From Argyresthia goedartella (taxonomy: Eukaryota > Arthropoda > Insecta > Lepidoptera > Argyresthiidae), in NCBI GenBank assembly GCA_949825045.1, contig OX463832.1:24856552-24920551 (forward strand): a stretch of 64,000 bases of DNA, in the 5' to 3' direction. The stretch's first letter is position 1, and every line of letters begins with the position of its first letter. The notes beneath the pieces are model-generated. The model was given only the letters and a program-made list of their open reading frames with translations, was not told the DNA's origin and did not search any database. Both the position numbers and the translations under genes were made by a program. This document shows, piece by piece, positions 10,996-22,444 of the stretch.

Positions 10996-11253
10996 TGTGG
11001 ATACTCCACTCACAACGAGAATCTACATTGCTGAGCCCGGCCCTGACTACAGCACATTCCAGTCTATTGTCCACTCAGCCGGCGCGCTGTAAAAAACTAG
11101 TTACGTCCGCGCCACCTGCGCGTCAGTTGTCGCGTACCCTCCGCCGCGCGAGCACGTTGCTCTGTTACGCCGCCAATTGTATTGTCTCGATTAAATTACT
11201 GTTTACTACTAGTCAGCGTTTACATACCTACCAAGACCATAACCACCCCCACA
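10996..11253 (+). repeat. 5' LTR of the Gypsy element
   Basis: The LTR starts TG and ends CA, and repeats at 12989-13246 with four visible substitutions. A GATTAAATTACTG block near 11192 may hold the polyadenylation signal. The middle is GC-rich with CpG-dense segments. Confidence 0.93.
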
Positions 11254-11300
11254 CTGGTGACCCCGAACTGGACTCAACGCAGTCAATCCTGACGAAAAGA

Positions 11301-12140
11301 ATGCCGGACCCCAAGGACAGCACACAGGGCGCGGCCTCGCATACGTCCACGCAGCAGTCAACCGCCGACGACTCAGGGCCGCATTCAGTGACCAATTTAT
11401 TTCGAGTGGGAGTAAAAGTACCGGAATTTTGGGCAGAACGACCTGACGTGTGGTTTGCACAGTTAGAGGCGCAGTTTGCGTTAAGCCGTATAACAGAGGA
11501 CAGTACAAAATTTTATCATGTCATTGCAAACCTCGGCAACCAAAACACCGTCGAGGTAATAGACGTAATAACATCGCCTCCGGCGACCCATAAGTACGAG
11601 AAGCTCAAGTCGGAGATTATAAAGCGTCTATCGGCATCACGCGAGCGCAAGGTCAAACAGCTTCTTGTCCATGAAGGGGACAGAAAACCATTCCAGTTCC
11701 TGCGCCACCTGCAGAGCCTCGCCGGCCCGGATGTACCAGAAGAATTTTTAAGAACAATCTGGTCCAGCCGCCTTCCGCACAACATTCAAACCATTGTGGC
11801 ATCTCAAGCTGACTTGCCGGTGGACAAAATAGCGGACCTGGCCGATAAAGTTTTCGAGCTGGCACCATCAACACCGCAAGTAGCCAGCACCAGCTCCAAC
11901 AACAACAGCCTGATTCAGGACATGGCTAACCAAATAGCAGAATTAACTCGACAGGTCACGAAGCTTTCGACGCGACGCGCTCAATTCCGTGGAAGATCAC
12001 ACAGCCGTGGCAGGTCAAACTCCAGCCATCACAGCCAACCGCGTCCTTGCTTTTACCATCGCAGGTTTGGAGTAAATGCACAAAAATGCACCAAGCCATG
12101 CAACTTTCAAGCGGAAAACTCCAGGGGCGATCGACAGTAG
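11301..12140 (+). CDS. gag: Gypsy gag polyprotein
   Basis: ATG at 11301 is the first start after the primer-binding site. The longer upstream frame only reads through the LTR. The 279-residue product forms the retrotransposon capsid in the cytoplasm. Its N-terminal 40 residues are polar. A capsid-like region follows (VPEFWAERPDVWFAQLEAQF, then YEKLKSEIIKRL and DVPEEFLRTIWSSRLP). An Arg/Ser-rich stretch precedes a single zinc-binding motif of the type Cys-x2-His ... Cys-x3-Cys (CFYH ... CTKPC), usual in this branch of insect Gypsy elements. The frame is uninterrupted, so it may still be translated. Protease overlaps it from 12047 in another frame. Confidence 0.85.
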   Translation: MPDPKDSTQGAASHTSTQQSTADDSGPHSVTNLFRVGVKVPEFWAERPDVWFAQLEAQFALSRITEDSTKFYHVIANLGNQNTVEVIDVITSPPATHKYEKLKSEIIKRLSASRERKVKQLLVHEGDRKPFQFLRHLQSLAGPDVPEEFLRTIWSSRLPHNIQTIVASQADLPVDKIADLADKVFELAPSTPQVASTSSNNNSLIQDMANQIAELTRQVTKLSTRRAQFRGRSHSRGRSNSSHHSQPRPCFYHRRFGVNAQKCTKPCNFQAENSRGDRQ

Positions 12141-12360
12141 CGGCTAACGATTGTCCAACAGCCACAAGCCGCCTTTTCGTCACCGATCGTAAGACAAAAA
12201 CACAATTTCTCGTCGACACTGGCTCGGACATCTGCGTGTTCCCGCGCAACGCCACCAAGGAGAGCCGCTCAAAGACCGACTATAAACTGTATGCCGCCAA
12301 TGGTTCAATTATTCACACGTATGGTTTCGCACACCTCTGTCTTGACTTTCACGACAACGG
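12047..12360 (+). pseudogene. Gypsy protease, truncated by the internal deletion
   Basis: In the frame shifted relative to gag, overlapping the gag end by 94 nt, the sequence encodes LFVTDRKTKTQFLVDTGSD, which holds the aspartic protease active-site triad Asp-Thr-Gly. The domain breaks off about 45 residues later at about 12350-12362, where similarity jumps to integrase. It therefore lacks the C-terminal half of the protease fold. The frame arrangement implies a minus-1 shift for pol expression in the parent element. Confidence 0.8.
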
Positions 12361-12965
12361 CATACCATCCTCAATGCAATGGCATCATTGAGAGATTTCA
12401 CCGACATCTCAAGTCAGCGATTACGTGCCACGCAGATCAGCATTGGACAGAGTCCCTTCCACTAGTACTTCTAGGAATCAGGAGTGCATGGAAGCAGGAC
12501 TTACAAGGATCATCAGCCGAGCTACTATACGGTGAACCTCTTCGCCTCCCAAATGAATTTTTCCACTATAAGGAACACTGCGTAGACGTCAGTGACTACA
12601 CGTCACGCCTTCGCTCAATTGTGGCCAAGTTGCGACCTACACCTACAGCGCACCATACGACAAAATCAGTCTTCGTGTTTAAGGATCTAAAAACAGCAGA
12701 CTTCGTATTTCTTCGTGATGATTCACTACGGAAATCTCTGCAGCCAGCCTACACAGGGCCTTACAAGGTCATTCAAAGAGGAGACAAGACTTTTAAAATC
12801 ATGCTTAAAGATAAGGAAGCCACAGTTTCCGTAGATCGCATCAAACCGGCCTACATGCTATCCGGCAGAGAACCAAACATACTAGCAGACCAGGAACAGA
12901 GCAACTCGACCAGAACAACCAAATCAGGGCATCACGTAAGATTTCCAGAGTACTTTCGCCCGTAG
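12350..12965 (+). pseudogene. Gypsy integrase C-terminal part
   Basis: From about 12360 the frame encodes YHPQCNGIIERFHRHLK, the end of the integrase catalytic core with its conserved Glu. It is followed by the C-terminal domain with a GPYKV module and VSVDRIKPAYM, ending at the stop 12963-12965. The two catalytic Asp residues and the zinc-binding domain are deleted. The frame is the same as gag and different from the protease piece, so no fusion protein is made. Confidence 0.85.
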
Positions 12966-12988
12966 TAACGGTCTCGGTGGGGGAGTAA

Positions 12989-13246
12989 TGTGGATACTCC
13001 ACTCACAACGAGAATCTACATTGCTGAGCCCGGCCCTGACTACAGCACATTCCAGTCTGTTGTCCACTCAGCCGGCGCGCTGTAAAAAACTAGTTGCGTC
13101 CGCGCCACCCGCGCGTCAGTTGTCGCGTACCCTCCGCCGCGCGAGCACGTTACTCTGTTACGCCGCCAATTGTATTGTCTCGATTAAATTACTGTTTACT
13201 ACTAGTCAGCGTTTACATACCTACCAAGACCATAACCACCCCCACA
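12989..13246 (+). repeat. 3' LTR of the Gypsy element
   Basis: It is identical in length to the 5' LTR, starts TGTGG and ends CCACA, and is preceded by the polypurine tract and followed by the CCCCC duplication. The differences from the 5' LTR are scattered single bases. Confidence 0.93.
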
Positions 13247-13251
13247 CCCCC

Positions 13252-14585
13252 TCCCTTCAAAAAAAAAATTCCAACGGATTTTTTTTTTCAAAGTGGCAAC
13301 CCTAACTCAAAGTCTAAAATCTAAAATGACTACCCTATCTCAAAGTCTAAAATCTAAAAAATATTAAATGTTAACTTTAAGTTAGTTTGCTATGCATGAA
13401 ATCTAAAAGACAGTAAATATGCCGCAAGCATAAATTTAAATAACATCAAGTACCCTAATCCTTATCGGTCTAACCATCCCTACTCAATTAAACATTAAAT
13501 TTTATTTAACCTACTCAATTAAACATTAAATAACAAAACCAAACTACACTTAAGGTGTAGGCTATGCACCTTAAAAAACTTAAATTATAACACCCTATGA
13601 TCCCATCATACAATTATTCGCGGCTTAACAATAACCTACCTAACGCTAGAAAACTCTCAAATACGAAGGCAAACAGCTGAATCTAGCTAAGATTTAGCTT
13701 CTCGAATAGTTATCATTCGACAAACTTTCTGACAATAAAAACTAGCGAAAAAGTTATCAGAAAACCATAATACCTACGTTCTTAAAATTAACACAACTCG
13801 ATCTTTGCATTTACAATTGTGAACACATTGTGAACTCTTTCCACCGAATGGAAATATTTCAAAAATTAACGCAGGCAAAGATCAAATAAAAACATTATCA
13901 TTTTCAAATATAGGAAACCTCAACCATATTAACAGGATTAATCTATAGAACCGTATTACTAAGCCACAGCCTAAGAATGAGTCCATTAAAATTCGTTCCA
14001 ATAATACGATGAAATCAACTAGCTTTAAAACCGATACTGCAATTTACAATCATCCTAAATAATCCATTGGAATTCAGTAAACTATCTTTTACTATTAACA
14101 GTTTAAGATAATCCCCGTGAGTTGCAACCAATTACCCAAGTAAAGACACTACAAAGAATCTCGAATGTGTATCGAATACCCGAGTTATCCCACATCAGAA
14201 ATTAATTTCATTGAGAAACCTTCGTTACCAACTTCGTTATACAATCCATAGTCTCCCCTTACCAAATCATCCCAACTCTATACTTTAAGAACGCGGGAAC
14301 CAAAATAGAACCCTATAGACGAATAGCTATTGCCTCGTCATACTGCTCTCAAAGATAAAACCAGGCGATCGGTCCAAACAATTATTCGAACTGTCGTTTA
14401 TAAAAGTTTCTCATATAAAGGTAATCTACCACGGAAATCTAGTATGTTACAGATCTTTCTTGGGTCTATGATTTAGTAGCCTATTTATACCAGACATTGA
14501 GAGTAGCATGTACATAGTAGTTGAGACCTTGAGACTAAACAAATTGGACTGCAGCAGCATTATTTAGTTAAGTCAGTTTATTCGT
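13252..14585. other. No gene recognised, AT-rich
   Basis: The stretch holds short duplicated phrases (CAAAGTCTAAAATCTAAAA twice near 13310-13360, CCTACTCAATTAAACATTAAA twice near 13470-13530) but no sustained open frame on either strand. It is probably decayed noncoding DNA. I found no transposon hallmarks. Confidence 0.5.
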
Positions 14586-14592
14586 CAAGATG

Positions 14593-15733
14593 CTACCCAG
14601 CAGATTCCTGGATAGAGTCCCAAGTTTTTCCAGTGAAAGCAATGGCAGTGTCAGCAGCGAATGAAATAATTTGTCCATCGTTTAGCGAGAAGTTGCAGAG
14701 GTCATTTATGTAGACAAGCAAGAGCAGGGGGCCAAGGACACTACCTTTTGGATCGCCGTACTTCATTTCAACCTCTTTACTCTTAAAACTATCTATCTTA
14801 ACACTCTGTACTCTATTTATAAAATAATCTTTGAACCAATCATGTGCAATACCCCTCACGCCGACAAGTTCCAGTTTTTTGAGTAGGAACGGGACCGAGA
14901 CAGTGTCAAAAGCTTTTGGCAAGTCTAAAAATACTGCAAGGCACTTTTGTTTTCTATCCAGCTTCTCTATGTAATTAGTTAGTAAGGTAATTCTTCTCTC
15001 CTCTGAATCCAAATTAGAAGTCAGATGGGACGTAATTTTTTTTTAACTGAGGCGTTATCTCATTGTCTTTTCTAATAATTTTGATAAGGTACGTAAGAAT
15101 GAAATTGGTCGGTAGTTATTGATACTGTCTCTGTCCCCCCCTTTGTGTATTGGGCATACTAGTGATAATTTTAGGGAATTTGGTACCAAACCTGCCGTCA
15201 AGCTAATGTTACAAATATGAGTTATTCGTTTCGCTTAAGTATTCATACATTGTTTTTATAATTTTATCATTTATTCCATCCCAGCCCGAGGCTGAGTCTG
15301 TTTTGAGGCCATATATGAGTTTTACGATTTCAAGCTCTTCAACTGGTAGGATAGCCATAGAATGTCCGCTTGAAGGATTAGGGGGTAGCTTCATTGATTG
15401 CACTAGGTTTTTCTTTGTTTTATTTATACGATCCAATATTTTATGAGCCAGATTGCTCTTTATTTCAGGGAATGTATTTATGTTAAACTTGTTTTGTTCT
15501 AATAGTTTCATTTCGTAATCACATTTGAGTTTTTTTAGTAGGTTACAGCAGAAGGTTCGGTATCGGATGTATGTGAGCCTCATAGTCATGTCTTGTGGTG
15601 ATTCAGACGATTTAAGTTGAAGTTTATTGCTGTGTCTGACACACCTTACCAGTCCTGGAGTCATCCATTCCTTAATGGGTGTCTTATTTCTGCTCAACGC
15701 GTATGTATAAGTGTGCTTAAGGATAGCTTCCAT
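14593..15733 (-). pseudogene. LINE relic, linker and reverse transcriptase core
   Basis: Two frames, 15733-15209 and 15012-14593, cover a linker with IKEWMTPGLVRCVRH and SASGWDGI, then the polymerase with LAVFLDLPKAFDTVS and GSVLGPLLLLVYINDL. Key residues are altered: the usual PQG before GSVLGP reads DPKG, and the catalytic FADDT box reads FAADT, losing one Asp. Between 15012 and 15209 the frame is broken. It cannot be an active enzyme. Confidence 0.85.
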
Positions 15734-15780
15734 AAGATTTTTTAGAAATATGTCTGTTGTTTCATTTGGGGCCGCGTTAT

Positions 15781-16599
15781 CTAATATACATCACAGCAGT
15801 CTGTCATTTCTAGTTCCAATTGTACCCCATTGTAGTCTATTTTTTTGTATGTTCTATTTTTACCACTTATTTTAATAGATGTACTTAAAGATAATAATGC
15901 CACTGAGTGATCAGTGACAGTTGAGAGGCATACTATGGTTGTGGATGGTTTATGTGAATTTAAGAAGCAGTGGTCCAGGCAACTATCCATTCTCGTTGGA
16001 AAAACGTGCGTTGGAACGAGACCGTGTTGTGCATTTATGTACATGTAATCATAAACTTTTGAATCATTATTTTCCTCACTTATTTTTATGTTCATGTCCC
16101 TTATAGTAACTATATATTTTTTAAATCAGATTTATATTCCCATTTAATGAATTTATAAAATTATCAGGGTTAGAGAATTCTGGTGGCCGGTAAATTGATA
16201 ATAGAGTCACTACCAATTTTAGTAATCAAGCAATTTGCATCTTGCATTTGGGGCTGATAAACAGTAACATTTGCGATATTGCTCCTAATATATAGCACAA
16301 GGCCAACGTTTTGATTTAGATATGTTTTTTGTGAAATAACATGTATATCCATGAAGTCTTGGCGGATTAAAATTATCAATAGTAGTCCATGCTTCACTAT
16401 GAACAATAATGTCAAAATCTATTTGCAGACTTTGCAAAAGTATCAAGAAGTCATGGTAATTATGGCCAACACTTCTTATATTTTGGTGTGCAATAGTGAT
16501 ATTTTTACTTAAGTTGGTCGGTAAGTAGAGCACGGCAGTTTTCGGGTAATATTTCATAGAAGTTGTTAGAGGCGCTGGTTCTGTCGATGTCAGACGCAA
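15781..16599 (-). pseudogene. LINE relic, endonuclease domain
   Basis: The N-terminal motif ITIAHQNIRSVG and a FDIIVHSEAW segment are in frame 16599-16285. The middle part is in frame 16415-16170. The C-terminal part with LDHCF and VTDHSVALLSL, the conserved SDH-like end of the endonuclease, is in frame 16095-15781. At least two frame shifts separate them. Confidence 0.8.
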
Positions 16600-16600
16600 C

Positions 16601-17631
16601 AGAAATTATTGAATTTAGCGCTTTAGGCGAATAAGTTCACTTGAGGTTATTATTGATGTGTCTTTGTACATAATTTGCTCATTTGAAGAGTGAGAAGAAC
16701 TTATAGAAGATTATTCTTTTATGTTCTGTTATAATTTGTGTGGGATTGGATAATTTTACAAATATGATCAATTTAGTGTTATAATTGGTAGTTATTAGAT
16801 AGCATAGGTATACGGGTTGTTGTAGGATACATGCAAACAAAAATATGCAGTGAGAGTGAGAAAGATTCATAGTTATAGTTAATCTCTCTCGCTCAACAGT
16901 CATTGAAATAACTTTTTCAGGTCCTCCTCACTGTTAATACGGCGCAGTGGTTCTTTTTCTGCTTTGCGGAGGTAAACATTTCCATGAGAGGTTCAGCAGA
17001 AAGTAAAATTGTTTGATTTGGAAAATTCACGAGTGATTGCAAATTAGCGTCTTGTTTTCGAAGTCAGGTTGTCCTCTACATAGACCGGGGTGGAGGGACC
17101 CCCCATCATGTCTACAGTACTAAGATGGTTGATATTCTTGTCTTCTTTATTATAACTAAAATAAAGACTGGCTGCAAGGACTAGAATACAAAGCCTTAGA
17201 GATATTGCTTTTAAAAATTCAAGGTGCAACATGTACTCTGTGGTGGCAGCACTGCTTGACAGAATTAGTATCCCTTGTCTGTGGACAGAATCATCAAAGC
17301 GGTAAAAGACAGGACAAGACATCTTCCTTTTATTTTATCTGTTTGCTTGCTAAAATACTATTACTTATAATACTGCTCGCTCTCAGGTCGTACTGATAAA
17401 TCTCAGATGCAGGTAAGGCGGTCCATTTCAATCTACGAGTTTTCTGATAATAACTATTATGCACCCACTCGAAATCATCTTATAACATGTCCTTTTGCCT
17501 CTGTAGAATTATCGCGTGTGAATTATCTTGAGGCAAGGAATTATTTGTTGACGGCGTTCATCAAACCTAAAACCGGACTCTCCAAGACTCACAACAAGTA
17601 CAAGTACATAGAATAACAAGTGTATTGTGAG
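16601..17631. other. Upstream region of the zinc-finger gene
   Basis: No supported gene. A 92-codon minus-strand frame at 17322-17044 contains one hydrophobic segment (LRLCILVLAASLYFSYN), possibly the remains of a viral or retroviral envelope tail, but this is only a resemblance. The promoter of the downstream zinc-finger gene should lie here. I could not identify a TATA box or initiator with confidence. Confidence 0.4.
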
Positions 17632-17814
17632 ATGGAAGATTTTCAGAAAGCAGAAGAAGTCAAAGAGGAAGTTGTGGATTGTGGATTTGTGGAAGTGGAT
17701 TCTAACGATGTGCATCAACTGTGCATGGCTTGTCTGTGTGCGACACGCACTACACACATTCTCGATGATGACACACTGAAGAAATATTACATGAACATTC
17801 TCACTGAGATGCAG
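17632..17814 (+). CDS. ZAD C2H2 zinc-finger protein, exon 1 of 3
   Basis: ATG at 17632 opens 61 codons: an acidic leader, then LCMACLC, the first Cys pair of a ZAD (zinc-finger associated domain), then a helix ending ILTEMQ. The exon ends at a consensus donor (CAG|GTCAGT at 17815). ZAD-C2H2 proteins are a large insect family of nuclear DNA-binding proteins; the ZAD dimerises and the finger array reads DNA. Phase 0 at the exon end fits exon 2. The start is chosen because it precedes the ZAD closely and the upstream in-frame alternative is only a GTG. Confidence 0.85.
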
Positions 17815-17955
17815 GTCAGTACTACACAAAAATACCGGTTGGAGCTTCCGCCCCCTTATCGACACTCTGACCAAAATACCTTTGCTTTCTTTTTTATTAA
17901 CTGGTAATATATATACACCTAAAGCAATAAATGCTTGTATGTGACATTGTTACAG

Positions 17956-18099
17956 CCAGAGGAAGCTGTAACTGTGTTACAGTCTCCAATACTCTGCTGG
18001 GAGTGTGTGGCTCACTTGAAGAGATCGCTGCGATTCAGAGAGCAAGTGCAGGACTCGTACAGACTGCTGCAGCCGATGCTACTCATGTGGGAAAAAGAG
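17956..18099 (+). CDS. ZAD C2H2 zinc-finger protein, exon 2 of 3
   Basis: A TTGTTACAG acceptor ends at 17955 and a perfect donor GTATGT starts at 18100. The 48 codons between them complete the ZAD with CWEC, the second Cys pair, and the following helix (LKRSLRFREQVQDSYRLL). Both boundaries are phase 0. The 141-nt first intron is short and transposon-free, unlike the second. Confidence 0.88.
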
Positions 18100-18555
18100 G
18101 TATGTGTTATCCCTGGACTCGTTTTTAAAGATTTCTCACTTCTCATGCTCTAAATGCTTTCCTTTATGTTGTGCGTAAGCAACATCAAGTCACTTTCTAT
18201 GCTCTAGTGCAGTGTTTCCCAATAAGTGGTATGCATTGTTCAGTCAAGGGGTACATGCCCCAATGACTTGGCCAAGATAATTTAATCAGAAAAAAATATT
18301 TGGTATGCAAACAACCATTTTGCCGAAATATAATTCTAAATAATCGCAATCAAGATATTTAACACACATCAATCTCCATCAATCTATAGTAAATGCACTG
18401 ATTGAGTGTGGTGTAAATGAAACAATCCCCACCACCCGCGTATCACTCACTCGTTGGCTCTAGTGTTACGCCAGCTTAAACATTACACTACGATTACAAT
18501 AGACTGCCATTTCATTATTTTGATAGTAACGAATGTTAAAAAACTCAGTTCATTT

Positions 18556-19940
18556 TTAGGGTTCCGTTCCGAAGCACCCTATTACTAAGCCTCCGCTGTC
18601 TGTTTATCTGTCACCGGGCTCTACTGGATCAACCAAAATAGGTAGAGCTAAAATTTTTACAAATGATGTATTTCTATCAACTTAAAAACTATGAAAAACA
18701 AATTAAAAGAAGAACCCATTCGAGTAATTATTGGTAGGGCCATTTTCATAGCCATTTTGTTTTATTTGTTTATCGGCGAAAACTGTACTCCCGAATGTTA
18801 TCAGAAAAGATCTTCAATTGCTGGTTTTTGTGCTTCGTTATTTGTCATTATATAGTTAATAATTGCCTGTTCGAACTATAATGCGACAGGACCTCTTTAA
18901 TCCGAACCCCTTCTAATCCGAACGCCCCACATTTGGACATTCCTTTGCCAGAAAAAATGGTTTTACATAAATTGCACGATAAAGCTTTTTATTTGTCATT
19001 AAATAAATCTTTAAAAAAGTTTAATTAATATAATGTTTATAGATACATATACATTAAAAATTTCACAATAGTACTATAAGTTTTTATTTCATAAAAAATA
19101 CCCAATGATTTTTTGTACTATAATCCGAACGCTCCACGAATGCGGATGGGGGGGTAAATTTTTGGAGGTTATTTAAAGTTTTTAATTTAAAGTTTTTGAT
19201 CATCTTTGATTTTATTTCTGTAAATAAGTTATAAGCTGAGGCCAGTCCTTTTTGCCACAAAGAAATTATTAAGTTGGATAACTCAATTTATATCCACTTC
19301 GGGTTTAAATGAGCAAAGAGTTTCTAGTCCAAGCGGTGAGGATTTTGTTCCGATAAATTCCTCTGCCTCTGAAATTTGGCATCTGATAATGTCAAGTAAT
19401 ACAGATTACAGATGTACAATAATCCAACAAAATTTGCTACGAGAAGTTAGGTATTTTTACCTAAACAGGAAATTCGCTAATAACTCTCTGTGAATAATTC
19501 CTCAGTCTTATATATTATCTACGATATTTCAACAAATTATTTATCTTTTTCTATTTATGGGGCAAATGTACCAGTTGTTGGAACTTAACTACAAAACAAA
19601 GAGTCATCTGATAATTTGGAGAGGTAAGCGTAGAAATAGTAGGATTTGTATAGAAAAGCATGATAATCTCTCAGTTTGCAGATTTGATAGTTCTTATTTC
19701 TGCTTAATTTGCTTTTTTTGTATTTGGGTGTTCTATTCTCTGGTGTTTCGCAATACAACCGAATTGAGAACTCCAGGTTTGAAAGTCGGTTATAAAGCAG
19801 AAATCATTTCAAAGACTTGATTCCCGTGATGGAAGAACCTTTTCCATATGTATGACATACCTATATAATAGCTCTCTACAAGTGTGTACAGAACCCTTGG
19901 TGCGCGAGTCCGACTCGCACTTGACAGTTTATTATTTTTC
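18556..19940 (-). mobile_element. GGGTTCCG-bounded interspersed repeat, minus copy, probably interrupted
   Basis: The left edge AGGGTTCCGTTCC with a CTGTCTGTTTATCTGTCACC block is the reverse complement of the right part of the copy at 22445-22866. The right edge, with AGAACCCTTGGTGCGCGAG and GACTCGCACTTG near 19886-19925, is the reverse complement of its left part. About 1 kb lies between, more than in the other copy, so something has probably been inserted. The interior shows no open frame. Confidence 0.55.
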
Positions 19941-20160
19941 GATGGGGATGGCTCGCAAGTAATTACTCAGTTTGACACGTGATGTGGTGTAGCTTATAAC
20001 TTTAGACTCTTGTACGTTTTTATCTTGATACACTTAGACGCGTGTTCACGTTAGCCATTATACTATATGACGATTGTTTGATTACACCCAAACACATTTT
20101 AACTCCTGTCGATTTTAACCATTACACATTTTGCCGTTCGTACTTTTTGCCACATAGAGT

Positions 20161-21996
20161 CAAACTCAAAGTCAAAGTTCTTTATTACTGTAGATATTTA
20201 CATATATTTAGCAAACGTCATTTTTTGCCCCTTCTCTACACTGTGCGAGAAGAAGGGCGTAGAAGATCCCACAGATTGATGTTTAGATCTCTTAAAAATA
20301 TTAATTATTATGATTAATAAGCAGGAATAAATAATTACAAAATTATTAGCAGCAAGGACTGTGCTGAGCCAGATTAACCCCACACAGTCCCGTAGTTTAA
20401 GTAATCTTGAACATTTTAATATCCCTTTATTGACGAAGTCGCTTTAACATGCTTTTTAAATTGCTCAAATGGCAATTTAAAAATCTTCAGGAGTATCTTA
20501 TTGTAGTAGATAATGCACAGACCCTTGAAATAATTGCTAACCTTCGCGAGTCTAAACCGGGGCGCAACTAGTCTGTGATTATTTATTTGGTAAACATTAC
20601 AGCTATCGCTAAGTTTGGAAAATATTGTAAGGTTCTTGCGTACATACATTACATTTTTGAAAATAAATTGACTAGCTACAATTAGTATGTCAATTTCTTT
20701 GAAAAGCTTTCATTTAAGGAGTCTGTGCGTTTTAAATTATAAATTGCTCGAATAGCTGTTGTTCTGTAAAATAAAATTATTTTGAATATCCACTGCCTTC
20801 CACCACAACAAGATACCATAGGACATGACACTATGAAAGTAACTAAAATATACTAGCCTAGATGTAGCCACATCCGTGTTTTTTCTGATGTTCCTAACAG
20901 CGTAAGCCGCAGAACTTATTTTACTAGCTAATTTATCAAACTCAAACTCAAACTCAAAAGTACTTTATTACTGTAGATATTTACATATGCTTAGCAAACG
21001 TCATTTTTTGCCTCTTCTCTACATTGGACCACTGTGAGAGAAGAAGGGCGTAGAAACTCCCACAGATTTATTTTTAGATCTCTTTTAAAAATAGGTTGTG
21101 CTTAACTAATACAATTATGATTTATTTTTATTTAATAAGCTGGAATAAATAATTACAAAATTATTAACAGCAAGGTCTGTGTTGAGCCAAATTAACCCCA
21201 TACAGTCCTGTCATTTAAGTAATCTTGAACATTGTAATATCCCTTTTTCGACAAAGTCGCTTTAACATGCTTTTTAAATTGCTCAAATGGCAATTTCAAA
21301 ATCTCCAGATCTATGTTGGGTCCCCACTGCAATTTGCTATCAATTGTTATTCCAAGAAACTTCATATCATTTAGTAATTCTAACGTGTTGCTGTCTAACA
21401 CTAATCTGGTCTCAACTTGCCTGACATTTGGAAGTGAGAATTTGATACACTTGGTTTTACCAGCGTTTAACAATAAATTATTAACTGTGAACCAATTCAA
21501 GGTTAAAAACAATACACCATTAACGTCATCAAAATCTTCTTTTTGTCTTTAAATTTTGAAGACCATTTAGTGTTGTTTGCCGAGTCAATTTCTCCACCAT
21601 GAAAGGCAGATCGTTACCATATACCAGGAATAAGAAAGGGCCTAATATGGAACCTTGTGGAACGCCATTTTTTACACCCGATCCATCAGATTTAACGCCG
21701 TTGACTTCTGCCTTTTACATTCTATTGCTTAAGTATGATCTTAGAAGATCCAACGCTTTATTTCTAACTCCGTAATGATTTAATTTCATTAATAGCGTAT
21801 TATGATACACACAATCAAATGCCTTCGACAGATCGCAAAAAACTCCGATAGCATCCTGTGCGGCCTCCCATGCAGAATATATATGAGATATAAGGGTAAT
21901 ACCTACATCCGTAGTCGATTTACCCCTAGTGAAACCGTATTGTTTGGCGTGGAGTTATTTTATACGATTGAAGTGTGAGAGCATTTGATTTAGTAT
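20161..21996 (-). mobile_element. LINE family A copy, 5'-truncated, interrupted by another family A copy
   Basis: The 3' end at 20161 has the TCAAACTCAAAGTCAAAG tail and the conserved TTTATTACTGTAGATATTT block. Coding similarity to LINE A runs through the C-terminal domain to about 20936, and resumes at about 21310 to the polymerase region, ending near 21996 at the point equivalent to 7160. The break is filled by a second LINE A 3' end (20937-21309). Stops and small deletions occur throughout, and the FADD box region at about 21560 is damaged. Confidence 0.88.
20937..21309 (-). mobile_element. LINE A 3' fragment inserted into another LINE A copy
   Basis: A second tail (CAAACTCAAACTCAAACTC) and a second TTTATTACTGTAGATATTT block occur at 20940-20990. 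The copy extends to the CAATTTCAAAATCTCCAGA block, equivalent to about 6020 of the reference. The next bases resume the host copy exactly where it broke off. The insert is therefore about 370 bp, 5'-truncated, in the same orientation as its host. Confidence 0.85.
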
Positions 21997-22444
21997 AGAC
22001 AGCCCATCCATATAGACATGTCGACCCCTGCGCATCCCACCGTTGAAAATTTTGTCACGTTGACTACCTAGACCCGTAATCGATCCTAAAAGGTTTTTTG
22101 GTATTTTTAGAGCTTTTATGGCACCATTTCAGAGCACAAATCGTCATTTTGTATTGTTTCTGCAGATATGTTTTCGTACCAATAAAGCGCATTCGGATAG
22201 TGGTGAGATTTCGATTGTCAACCAACACTCCTGTCAAAATTGTTGGAGTTGGCCATGCATGTTTCGGAGGCGCGTGTTAGGATTCTATGAGTTATTATTC
22301 TAAGGAATCTTCACTTTTTAGGTCGGCGACGTGTCAGTTCTAGACTGCTAAATAACGTATTGATTTTAAAACTCTTTTTAACTGAGCAGATTATGATAAA
22401 AATAAAGTTGTAAATAAAACGTTTATAGTATAAACAACAATAAA

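Larger units (their letters stand above)
10996..13246 (+). mobile_element. Ty3/Gypsy LTR retrotransposon, internally deleted but structurally complete
   Basis: Two 258-bp LTRs (10996-11253 and 12989-13246) begin TGTGG and end CCACA. The element is flanked by a 5-bp duplication CCCCC at 10991-10995 and 13247-13251. A primer-binding-site candidate starting TGGTGACCCCGAACTGG lies one base after the left LTR. A polypurine tract (GGTGGGGGAGTAA) abuts the right LTR. Inside are gag, the start of protease, and the last part of integrase. Reverse transcriptase, RNase H and the integrase catalytic core are missing. By eye I count four substitutions between the LTRs, so the insertion is young. Replication must have relied on enzymes from a full-length relative, unless the deletion came after insertion. 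Confidence 0.93.
14590..16600 (-). mobile_element. LINE relic (endonuclease and part of reverse transcriptase)
   Basis: On the minus strand, 16599-15781 carries endonuclease pieces in several frames and 15733-14593 carries the linker and the first half of the polymerase. It resembles LINE D at 28368-30571 in the order and wording of motifs (AVFLDLPKAFDTVS against GVFLDLSKAFDTVS). The copy ends before the C-terminal domain. Many frame breaks and substituted catalytic residues mark it as old. Confidence 0.85.

Noticed and set aside
16679..16903. A 74-codon minus-strand frame upstream of the zinc-finger gene
   Set aside because: It is low-complexity and hydrophobic, with no homologous repeat, start context or splice sites to support it.
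18840..19150. A pogo-like element suggested by repeated AATCCGAACGC phrases
   Set aside because: The phrases are on the same strand and no inverted ends or transposase codons were found, so a named element is not supported.
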